The notes under the pieces were generated by a model. It had not been told where the DNA came from, ran no database searches, and was given only the letters and a program-made list of their open reading frames with translations. Both the position numbers and the translations under genes were made by a program. A stretch of DNA of 5,647 nt from Thermoplasmata archaeon. GTDB taxonomy: Archaea > Thermoplasmatota > Thermoplasmata > Thermoplasmatales > Thermoplasmataceae. Where the stretch lies: contig JAKAAK010000212.1 in the NCBI GenBank assembly GCA_021797025.1, forward strand, positions 1 through 5,647. Reading direction: 5' to 3'. Below are positions 1 through 5,175 of this stretch, in pieces (position 1 is the first letter of the stretch; every line of letters begins with the position of its first letter).

Positions 1-26
1 ATAATCGCATTATTTTTTTGATTAAC

Positions 27-812
27 ATGAAAACAATAGATTTGTCCGGAAAAGTTGCCATCGTGACAGGAGCCAGTGGTGGTATAGGAAAAGCAGTTGC
101 ACTTGCGCTTGCCTCCGCCGGTGCATCGGTGGCGGTTCACTACGGGCATAATAAAGCGGCAGCAGATGCAACTGTAAAGGAAATACAGGCAATGAAAGCC
201 AGGGCTGTAGCGATTAGCGCCGATATGACCAAAACCGATGAAGTGGAAAAGCTATTTTCTACTGTTGATTCTTCACTGGGTACTGTGGATATACTGGTAA
301 ATTCAGCGGGTATAGATGGGCCCAGGCAAATGCTGGGAGATGATTCCATTGATGACTGGCAGAAGGTAATTTCAGTAAACCTGTTCGGACCATATTACTG
401 TTCCAGGATGGCAGTACAGCGTATGATTAAGAAGCACAGCGGAGTGATCATAAATATCACATCGGATCATGTAAAGATTCCCTGGGCCGGATACACTGCA
501 TACTGCAGCGCCAAGGCAGGGCTTGACATGCTTACCAAGACACTGGCACAGGAAACGGCCGACAAAGGCATAAGGGTAATATCCATAGCACCGGGAGCAA
601 TCAAAACTGCGATAAATAAATCAGTCTGGGAAGACCCGGAAATGCTGAAAGATTTGGATAATAAAATAGCCATGGGAGTACCAGGGGATGGACAGGATGT
701 GGCTAATGCTGTATTATTTGCTGCGAGCAGCATGGCATCCTATATGACCGGAACAACCCTGGTAGTTGATGGTGGAATGCTCATATACCCTGATTTCAGG
801 CACGGGGGATAA
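27..812 (+). CDS. SDR-family oxidoreductase, probable glucose 1-dehydrogenase [NAD(P)+]
   Basis: Classical short-chain dehydrogenase, 261 residues, cytosolic, expected to oxidise an aldose such as D-glucose to the lactone with NAD(P)+. Visible motifs are the Rossmann TGxxxGxG (T14-G21), D66 after beta-3, NSAG (N92-G95), and the catalytic tetrad N118, S146, Y159 and K163 (YCSAK). PGAI at 189-192 is followed by T194. From memory, the Bacillus megaterium-type glucose dehydrogenases are also 261 residues long and share the IPW after the catalytic Ser, the PGAIxTxIN stretch, and the DGGM-YP-F-G C-terminus, all present here (151-153, 189-197, 248-260). The start is taken as ATG 27; a TTG at 18 would add three residues and is less likely. 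Position 40 after beta-2 is Gly, where some NADP-users carry Arg, so NAD+ preference is possible. The promoter lies mostly outside the window. The gene converges with a sugar-type permease. Other sugar or polyol substrates, or a 3-oxoacyl reductase role, cannot be excluded. Confidence 0.88.
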   Translation: MKTIDLSGKVAIVTGASGGIGKAVALALASAGASVAVHYGHNKAAADATVKEIQAMKARAVAISADMTKTDEVEKLFSTVDSSLGTVDILVNSAGIDGPRQMLGDDSIDDWQKVISVNLFGPYYCSRMAVQRMIKKHSGVIINITSDHVKIPWAGYTAYCSAKAGLDMLTKTLAQETADKGIRVISIAPGAIKTAINKSVWEDPEMLKDLDNKIAMGVPGDGQDVANAVLFAASSMASYMTGTTLVVDGGMLIYPDFRHGG

Positions 813-839
813 ACCATACAATTATTGATTGAAAATTAT

Positions 840-884
840 AAAATAATTACAAATAAATTTTAAAAAAATTTGTTAATAAAATAA
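840..884 (-). terminator. Probable U-tract terminator of the MFS permease gene
   Basis: The convergent gap of 73 bp between the dehydrogenase and permease genes is almost pure A/T. Read on the minus strand, it gives several T runs just after the permease stop, including a run of seven at 868-862. Archaeal transcription commonly ends at such T-rich tracts without a hairpin. Shorter T runs on the plus strand in the same gap could serve the dehydrogenase gene. This is inferred from composition only. Confidence 0.4.
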
Positions 885-885
885 G

Positions 886-2367
886 TTATTTTTGTCCAGC
901 CTTGGTAGAATCCTGTGCAGGCATTGCATCTTTTACATTCAGCAGTGTATTGTTTTCAAACATTGCATTGACTTCCTCTACGGATCTTCCCTTTGTTTCG
1001 GGCATGATCAGGTAGAATATTATTACAGCTATTGCGGAAAGTATTCCGAATATTGCCATTGTGTATCCCAATCCGATTGTATCATCCATAACAGGAAACA
1101 GTTCAATGATTGCGAAATTTGATATCCAGTCCACCACTGCGATCAGGGATGCAAACAATCCCCTGTACTGTGTGGGAAAATACTCTCCCTGGAGCAACCA
1201 TCCGGTACCTCCCACAGCAAACGCGAAGAATATGATAAAGCCAGCAAATCCTATCAGAAGACCGACTGCTATATGGTCAAGGAACAGAGCCGTTCCGATG
1301 AAATCAAAGAGTGCCATTCCACCGTATCCGATAAGCGCCAGATGCCTCCTTCCGTATGAATCTATAAGCCTGAAACCTATAAGTGTTGCAAGCACATTGA
1401 TGATAGCCAGTATGGATGAGGCTTCAATTCCGAATACTGCATTGGAAAGATAAGAACTGCCTGTGGATCCGAATATATGAAGATCAGCTATTACTGTTGG
1501 ACCATAATAAAACGGTACATTTATACCGGTTATCTGCTGGAACATCATGAATAATCCAACTATTACAAATGCTCTTTTGATTCCTGGTGTTGCCTTCATC
1601 TTCGTTTCTAATCTGGCAAGTACGCCATGTGTTTCTTTCAGCTGGCTGTCCGATGCTGTTATATCGAATCTTTTCAGTGATGCTTTTGCCTTATCATATT
1701 TTTCATGCAGTATGAGCCACCTGGGGGATTCCGGCATATAGAACCTGAAGACGAGCCCTATTAATGACGGTATTGCTGCAATTCCCAGGAGTACCCTCCA
1801 GTCCACTGCATATGCAAGCCCCGGGGCTACGAAGAATACTGCCATACCTACGAGGTATGCTCCCAGTATACCCCATGTTATCATCCACTGCTGCATTAGT
1901 GAAAGATGTCCCCTGCGATTTTTCGGTGCATATTCAACTATGTATGCAGTTGCTATTGCAGAGTCAGCTCCCACTGCTAAACCGATAAAGGTTCTTGATA
2001 CAAGAAGCATTACAAGATCAACAGAAAATGCTGATAATAGTGCTCCTATGGTATAGATAGCAGCATCGGTAATAAGAAGAAATTTTCTTCCGTATTTATC
2101 TGTAAGTGCTGCCGCTATCAGTGCACCCACAGCGGCACCCAGAGATGCGCCAGCTATTAGATATCCATATACAAAAGGAGCTGTGGTTTTTATGTTCTGT
2201 GCAAAGGGTATGAATCCCAGGTCGGTTCCGATATTGGATGTATCGTATCCGAACAGAAAACCGCCTATTGTGGCAAGAATGGTAACGGCCCAGTAGAATT
2301 TTGTGGTCATTTTTCCATTCATCTGATTCAAAATTGGATCGCTGTCAATACTATTCTGACTATCCAT
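886..2367 (-). CDS. MFS transporter, sugar-porter family (probable sugar/H+ symporter)
   Basis: Integral membrane permease of 493 residues with about 12 predicted helices, probably importing a sugar or related small molecule with protons. Sugar-porter signatures appear in order: GYD in TM1 (40-42); DKYGRK in the 2-3 loop (90-95); R125 before TM4; a charged, RG-containing 4-5 loop (E145, K149-G153); PESPRWL after TM6 (212-218); QQITGIN in TM7 (277-283); DSYGRR in the 8-9 loop (336-341); E395 with RG (402-403) in the 10-11 loop; and PETKGRS after TM12 (456-462). TM5 is followed by a long hydrophobic stretch up to DWR (189-191), as usual for the family. The start is ATG at 2367, with Met16 and Met20 as later alternatives. 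A TATA-like box about 26 bp upstream fits a leaderless mRNA starting at Met1. The convergent glucose-dehydrogenase-like gene suggests a sugar substrate, but in Thermoplasmatales and Sulfolobales such permeases may also carry organic or aromatic acids. The exact substrate is not readable. Confidence 0.88.
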   Translation of the reverse strand: MDSQNSIDSDPILNQMNGKMTTKFYWAVTILATIGGFLFGYDTSNIGTDLGFIPFAQNIKTTAPFVYGYLIAGASLGAAVGALIAAALTDKYGRKFLLITDAAIYTIGALLSAFSVDLVMLLVSRTFIGLAVGADSAIATAYIVEYAPKNRRGHLSLMQQWMITWGILGAYLVGMAVFFVAPGLAYAVDWRVLLGIAAIPSLIGLVFRFYMPESPRWLILHEKYDKAKASLKRFDITASDSQLKETHGVLARLETKMKATPGIKRAFVIVGLFMMFQQITGINVPFYYGPTVIADLHIFGSTGSSYLSNAVFGIEASSILAIINVLATLIGFRLIDSYGRRHLALIGYGGMALFDFIGTALFLDHIAVGLLIGFAGFIIFFAFAVGGTGWLLQGEYFPTQYRGLFASLIAVVDWISNFAIIELFPVMDDTIGLGYTMAIFGILSAIAVIIFYLIMPETKGRSVEEVNAMFENNTLLNVKDAMPAQDSTKAGQK

Positions 2368-2387
2368 AAAGATTCAGTTTTTTTCAC

Positions 2388-2398
2388 TATATACATAT
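2388..2398 (-). promoter_or_regulatory. TATA-like promoter element of the MFS gene
   Basis: On the minus strand this reads ATATGTATATA. Its centre lies about 26 bp before the ATG at 2367, the spacing expected between an archaeal TATA box and the transcription start of a leaderless mRNA. No Shine-Dalgarno sequence is present between it and the start codon, which agrees with leaderless translation. Confidence 0.5.
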
Positions 2399-2418
2399 TG
2401 TCCTTTATCTGACAATAT
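2395..2418. promoter_or_regulatory. Perfect 8-bp inverted repeat, candidate operator of the MFS gene
   Basis: ATATTGTC (2395-2402) and GACAATAT (2411-2418) are exact reverse complements separated by 8 bp. On the minus strand the repeat covers the position of the BRE and the upstream edge of the TATA box of the permease gene. A dimeric regulator bound here would be expected to block TBP/TFB, so repression by substrate availability is a reasonable guess. The symmetry is directly visible; the regulator and its function are inferred. As RNA it could form a stem with an 8-nt loop, but its position upstream of the start site argues for a DNA-level role. Confidence 0.4.
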
Positions 2419-2460
2419 TCTGAAATATCCTTGCCTGTTTATATAGAAAAATCAGGAAAG

Positions 2461-2469
2461 TATAAATAT
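2461..2469 (+). promoter_or_regulatory. Strong TATA-like box upstream of the decayed gene
   Basis: TATAAATAT is a near-ideal archaeal TATA box, preceded by the purines AGGAAAG, which suit a BRE. Its centre lies 28 bp before an ATG at 2493 that now opens only a nine-codon frame. The spacing matches a leaderless promoter, so this may be the fossil promoter of the gene remnant downstream. A second AT-rich element follows at 2474-2487. Confidence 0.35.
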
Positions 2470-2492
2470 CAATATTTTTATAAAAATGTGGC

Positions 2493-2996
2493 ATGATAGG
2501 GATTCATAAAAGTTCTTTATGAGTTTTCTATACATGGGGATATAGTATGGTTGAGTTTAGACCAACATATACAGGCAGTATATATGCAAACGTAGATCGG
2601 CAAACACATAGAGGAGGTTGCGGATCTCGCCATTTTCAGACCAAACTTCATAATCAGTATAGGCCATATTCTTATAGTTATACTACTTCTAATGCCGGTA
2701 ATCCTGCCTCCAAAAATATCTGGATACCTTGAATCCAAGGAGGCATCAGAACTTGCTATAATGAACTATCCCCACACAGTAGTACCTTTGCCCCTGATCG
2801 GCATTGTACCCCAATGATTATTCCGGGTATATTCCAACCCATAGCTGGCAAGATAAGTTATATAATATTATCCGGCAAGATACCTGGTTATGAAAAGCCT
2901 GTTGTAATTGCCATCCCGCTGAACAGGGTTTCAACTCAGGTTTCAATTAATCATGAAAACCGTGATGGACTCTTCTTATTTTTATCCTTTTCATAA
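2493..2996 (+). pseudogene. Probable decayed gene for an unidentified membrane protein
   Basis: No intact gene fills 2368-3011, but the plus strand shows protein-like reading in pieces. From 2500 one frame reads through to a TAG at 2593-2595, including IVWLSLDQHIQAVYMQT before that stop. It then continues open from 2596 to a TGA at 2815, encoding EEVADLAIFRPNF, a roughly 20-residue hydrophobic stretch typical of a membrane helix (about 2650-2710), and YLESKEASELAIMNYP. At about 2812 the sense shifts to another frame, beginning IIPGIFQPIAGK and continuing through KPVVIAIPLNRVSTQVSI to about 2950, with a TAA at 2994-2996. The likely original start is ATG 2493, 28 bp downstream of a TATA box, which needs one more frameshift before about 2520. 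The family is not recognised. Alternatives are chance open frames in AT-rich DNA, or sequencing errors in an intact gene. Confidence 0.4.
2971..2992 (+). terminator. T-rich tract, possible terminator before the zinc-finger gene
   Basis: A pyrimidine stretch dominated by T (TTCTTATTTTTATCC and following) sits at the end of the gene remnant and just before the next start codon. It fits an archaeal T-tract terminator, but its inner part could instead be a weak TATA-like element for the gene at 3012, since it lies about 27 bp upstream of that ATG. Confidence 0.3.
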
Positions 2997-3000
2997 ACAT

Positions 3001-3011
3001 TATTATAAATA
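3001..3011 (+). promoter_or_regulatory. TATA-like element near the zinc-finger gene start
   Basis: TATTATAAATA directly abuts the ATG at 3012 and lies about 21 bp before the in-frame ATG at 3027. The spacing is too short for the first start and slightly short for the second, so if it is the promoter, translation would begin at Met6 (MAVCPVC). The choice between the two starts is left open. No Shine-Dalgarno sequence is present for either. Confidence 0.25.
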
Positions 3012-3920
3012 ATGGATTTTAATATTATGGCTGTTTGCCCAGTATGCAATGCAAAATTTGATTCTGGTGATTATTACACAATGGCGACTCATTTTATAAA
3101 TCTTGCAGAGGATAGCGATGCCTACCATGTGCAGTGGATAAACAGAAATATTTCCAGGAAGAAGATGGATATCACACAGTTCACATCTGCCATAGAAAAT
3201 TTTTATAATATTGCACACGGGGGAATAAAAGAATGGATAATAAATAAGTTCGTGGAGCAGTTCCGGGGAGAAAATCCCCATCCTTTCATATTGAAAATGC
3301 AGAGTTACAGCAAACCGGTTATGATGGGGTATGCTATAGAACATTATTTCTTTCTAAAACAATGGGTTAAGTCCTGTTCAATAATTATATCGAAAACCGA
3401 TCTGGATGATGTCCAGAGATACGAAATTGAAAATATACTTTCGGAATATTATGGCAGAGGCAGAAAGAAGCCACACATCGAGCTTCTACTTGAGATGGGA
3501 GAGGAACTGGGCATGGATCGTGTTCAGATTTTCGCTACTGAGCCCCTGGATAGTACTAAATTTGCAATATCACGCTGGAAGGAGATTACAAATAGCTGTA
3601 ACTGGATATGCATAATGGCGGCAATGCATTCGCTTGAGCTTGTTGCAAACAGCAAATTAAATAATTATGGTGCAAAATACGATTACTTTAATCCAGGGAT
3701 GCTCGATTCTCCCCTGGTGCCTGACAGCGTTAAGAAGTTCCTCGGGGAAGGATATAAGAGCGATTATTCACACTCCTTCAGGGCACTGGATATAATTGCA
3801 AAATACTGCCACGATTATAATATGGAAGGCATTCAGGACGCTTATCTTATGTCAGCATATGTATTTGACAGGTATTTAGAGGCCAGAATGGAAAGAGGTG
3901 AAATGTTTGAAAACCAATAA
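3012..3920 (+). CDS. C2H2-like zinc-finger protein with PqqC/TenA (heme-oxygenase-like) domain
   Basis: Soluble protein of 302 residues in two parts. Residues 9-46 contain C9-x2-C12 and H27-x11-H39, a C2H2-like zinc-binding arrangement followed by WINRN. Residues 90-300 are mainly helical and resemble the PqqC/TenA/heme-oxygenase-like superfamily: GYAIEH--FLKQW (106-118); a Glu-rich helix ending E145-YYGRG, then H155-IELLLEMGEELGM; MAAMHSLEL (202-210); YDYF (223-226); and GYKSDYSHS (247-255) with D251 and H254. Candidate metal or substrate ligands are E110, H111, E209, D251 and H254. The His often found four residues before the conserved Asp in diiron members is Gly247 here. The superfamily match is by pattern recognition, not alignment. 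The reaction is unknown; a DNA-binding or protein-binding role for the finger is possible. Met6 (ATG 3027) is an alternative start. The gene overlaps the next one, with which it is probably co-translated. Confidence 0.72.
   Translation: MDFNIMAVCPVCNAKFDSGDYYTMATHFINLAEDSDAYHVQWINRNISRKKMDITQFTSAIENFYNIAHGGIKEWIINKFVEQFRGENPHPFILKMQSYSKPVMMGYAIEHYFFLKQWVKSCSIIISKTDLDDVQRYEIENILSEYYGRGRKKPHIELLLEMGEELGMDRVQIFATEPLDSTKFAISRWKEITNSCNWICIMAAMHSLELVANSKLNNYGAKYDYFNPGMLDSPLVPDSVKKFLGEGYKSDYSHSFRALDIIAKYCHDYNMEGIQDAYLMSAYVFDRYLEARMERGEMFENQ
3895..3901 (+). promoter_or_regulatory. Shine-Dalgarno sequence that decides the start of the Ta0938-like gene
   Basis: GAGGTGA matches the complement of the usual archaeal 16S rRNA 3' end over seven bases and lies 5 nt before a TTG at 3907. 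The site is inside the last codons of the upstream gene. A GTG at 3898 in the same frame falls within the Shine-Dalgarno sequence itself, so it is a poor start candidate. This is the only clear site of this kind noticed in the window, as expected for an internal operon gene in an otherwise leaderless context. Confidence 0.6.
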
Positions 3921-4200
3921 TGAAAATGGATGTGCCCTCTGTGATGCTACATGGGGAGAGTATTACAGGGAAATAGAGAATGAAAAGATGTTTTTCTGCT
4001 GCAATATATGCGCTGATATATTTGAAAACATGGTCAATGCAGTCAAGAAGGAAACGGGCTGGGATCATATAGATAGCGTGGAACTTCATGGAAATTATAG
4101 CAAGGGAAGAAACTGTACGGCAACCAGTGGGAATAATACATTCAGATATTATTTCAGGACATACAGCGATGGCAGGATGATGGAATTCAAAAAATTGTAG
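3907..4200 (+). CDS. Small zinc-binding protein, Ta0938-like
   Basis: Soluble protein of 97 residues with a compact Cys cluster: C9-x2-C12, then FFCCNIC with C31, C32 and C35, plus C70 in GRNCTATSGN. The CxxC...CCxxC layout, followed by an aromatic and a helix (ADIFENMVNAVKKETGW), is typical of a treble-clef-like or TRASH-like zinc site. From memory it resembles the Thermoplasma acidophilum Ta0938 zinc-binding family, known by structure but not by function; this was not checked by alignment. The C-terminal half is polar, with beta-like strands (FRYYFRTYSDGRMMEF). The TTG start at 3907 is chosen because GAGGTGA lies 5 nt upstream; using the GTG at 3898 would add three residues. The gene overlaps the end of the zinc-finger/PqqC-like gene by 14 bp, implying one transcript and coupled translation, and probably a shared role. 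Metal handling or a small regulatory subunit are possibilities only. Confidence 0.75.
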   Translation: MKTNNENGCALCDATWGEYYREIENEKMFFCCNICADIFENMVNAVKKETGWDHIDSVELHGNYSKGRNCTATSGNNTFRYYFRTYSDGRMMEFKKL

Positions 4201-4219
4201 TTTTTATAAAAAATAAAAG
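4201..4219 (+). promoter_or_regulatory. AT-rich promoter of the dienelactone hydrolase gene, possibly also a terminator
   Basis: TTTTTATAAA begins directly after the stop of the Ta0938-like gene and is followed by AATAAAAG. As a TATA box it would place transcription near 4232, giving a leader of about 16 nt without a Shine-Dalgarno site. A weaker AGATATAGAT at 4221-4230 is better placed for a leaderless start at Met3 (ATG 4254). The T run may also end transcription of the upstream pair. Confidence 0.35.
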
Positions 4220-4247
4220 TAGATATAGATTTTTCAGTTCGTATATT

Positions 4248-5066
4248 ATGTCAATGGCTACAAAAGGAAGTGATATAGAATACCCGACGGGCAAGGATAG
4301 AATAAATGGATATCTGGCATCCCCGGTTGACGGGAAACAGCATCCGGGTGTAATAGTCATCCACGAAATCTTCGGTCTTGATCCACATACCAGATCTGTG
4401 GCGGATAGAATGGCATCAGAAGGATATGTTGCGCTGGCCCCAGACCTTTTCTCAAGCAGGAAGCTATCGGAGGTAATTACCAGGGAGGGAATTGCAGCCA
4501 CCATGGAATTTATCATGTCTATTCCTCCTGATAAGCAACGTGACGAAAATTACAGAGAAAATCTTTTGAATAATATAGATAATGATAAAAGAAAAGTTAT
4601 AATGGATACCTATAATATGCTGCTGAAAAATAGGCCTGTGGATCTTCTAACCGGGTATTTGTCCTCCGGTGTTGATTACCTTCATTCACTGGAAACTGTT
4701 AATGGAAAAATAGGAAGCGTTGGATTCTGCTTCGGCGGGGGAATGTCGATCAGTCTTGGATGCACCGGGAAGGTTGACGCAACGGCAATATATTACGGAG
4801 AAAATCCAGAACCGCTTGATAAACTAAAGAATGTTAAAAACGCTGTTATCGGGTTCTATGCCGGAGAGGATAGAAGGATAACGTCTAAAGTTCCTGAACT
4901 GGTTTCAAAACTCTTTGAATACAATAAGGAGGTTTCAGTCAAGATTTATCCGGGAGCATATCACGCATTCTTCAACAGCACCAGGCCCACAATATATAAT
5001 AAAAGAGCATCGGAGGATTCATGGAGGCTCCTCATGTCTTTTTATAGGGAAATATTCCGCATGTAG
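4248..5066 (+). CDS. Dienelactone hydrolase family protein (alpha/beta hydrolase)
   Basis: Cytosolic alpha/beta hydrolase of 272 residues. The fold is marked by VIVIHEIFGL (35-44), holding the conserved Glu40; YVALAPDLF (60-68); the nucleophile elbow GFCFGGG with Cys161; AGEDRRIT with Asp208; and YPGAYHAFFN with His239. This is the Cys-Asp-His triad plus Glu seen in carboxymethylenebutenolidase, which opens the lactone ring of dienelactone in chlorocatechol breakdown. In archaea, relatives usually have unknown ester or lactone substrates. Between the DLF strand (66-68) and the helix before the elbow (about 136) lies a Lys/Asp/Asn-rich insert that makes the protein longer than the common size of about 230-250. 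The start is ATG 4248; ATG 4254 (Met3, followed by Ala) is equally plausible. The gene stands alone between two promoter-like gaps. A lactonase acting on the product of a sugar dehydrogenase is conceivable, but the context does not show it. Confidence 0.88.
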   Translation: MSMATKGSDIEYPTGKDRINGYLASPVDGKQHPGVIVIHEIFGLDPHTRSVADRMASEGYVALAPDLFSSRKLSEVITREGIAATMEFIMSIPPDKQRDENYRENLLNNIDNDKRKVIMDTYNMLLKNRPVDLLTGYLSSGVDYLHSLETVNGKIGSVGFCFGGGMSISLGCTGKVDATAIYYGENPEPLDKLKNVKNAVIGFYAGEDRRITSKVPELVSKLFEYNKEVSVKIYPGAYHAFFNSTRPTIYNKRASEDSWRLLMSFYREIFRM

Positions 5067-5107
5067 ACCAGAACCATGCTATAAAACCATTGAAATAATT
5101 CAATAGG

Positions 5108-5129
5108 TTATTATTTTCAGGTTTTCTTG
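5108..5129 (+). terminator. T-rich tract after the dienelactone hydrolase gene
   Basis: TTATTATTTTCAGG followed by TTTTCTTG lies 42 bp after the hydrolase stop and before the next promoter. It fits an archaeal T-tract terminator. No hairpin is evident. Confidence 0.35.
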
Positions 5130-5141
5130 TACAATCAAATA

Positions 5142-5155
5142 CATATATTTATATT
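5142..5155 (+). promoter_or_regulatory. TATA-like promoter of the 136-residue hypothetical gene
   Basis: CATATATTTATATT has its centre about 28 bp upstream of the ATG at 5176, the spacing expected for a leaderless archaeal mRNA. No Shine-Dalgarno sequence precedes the ATG. A nearby ATG at 5168 is out of frame. Confidence 0.5.
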
Positions 5156-5175
5156 CAATTTTTTATAATGAATTC

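Noticed and set aside
18..26. TTG start giving three extra residues (MIN) on the dehydrogenase
   Set aside because: ATG at 27 follows immediately, gives 261 residues as in related glucose dehydrogenases, and the TTG has no Shine-Dalgarno sequence.
140..733. Two minus-strand open frames (140-349 and 467-733)
   Set aside because: They are antisense to a full, motif-complete dehydrogenase and encode low-complexity Ser/Ala/Leu-rich text without recognisable motifs.
892..1988. Several plus-strand open frames opposite the permease gene, and one other minus frame at 1703-1888
   Set aside because: All lie inside the permease coding sequence, which has complete sugar-porter signatures, and read as shadows rich in Tyr, Cys, Pro and Ser.
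2517..2738. Open frames of 73 codons (minus) and 61 codons (plus, 2547-2732) in the gap
   Set aside because: Their translations look random (clusters of Arg/Ser/Ile or of Tyr/Asn/Gln). A third frame over the same DNA looks more protein-like, supporting a decayed gene instead.
2814..2996. Plus-strand open frame of 60 codons as an independent small gene
   Set aside because: The sequence is protein-like but has no promoter or Shine-Dalgarno at leaderless spacing, and it reads better as the frameshifted tail of the remnant upstream.
2368..3011. tRNA, CRISPR or insertion-sequence remnant in the long gap
   Set aside because: There is no cloverleaf-like T-loop motif, no regularly spaced repeats, no terminal inverted repeats with target duplication, and no transposase-like peptide.
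3003..3344. Minus-strand 113-codon frame opposite the zinc-finger gene
   Set aside because: It is antisense to a frame with Cys/His motif and domain-like pattern, and is rich in Tyr/Cys/His without a motif.
3847..4516. Minus-strand open frames (3847-4089, 4187-4516) opposite the Ta0938-like and hydrolase genes
   Set aside because: They are antisense to well-supported genes. The apparent hydrophobicity comes from complementing charged codons.
4915..5106. Plus-strand 63-codon frame overlapping the end of the hydrolase
   Set aside because: It is out of frame with the segment encoding Asp/His catalytic regions and reads as an Arg/His/Ser-rich shadow.
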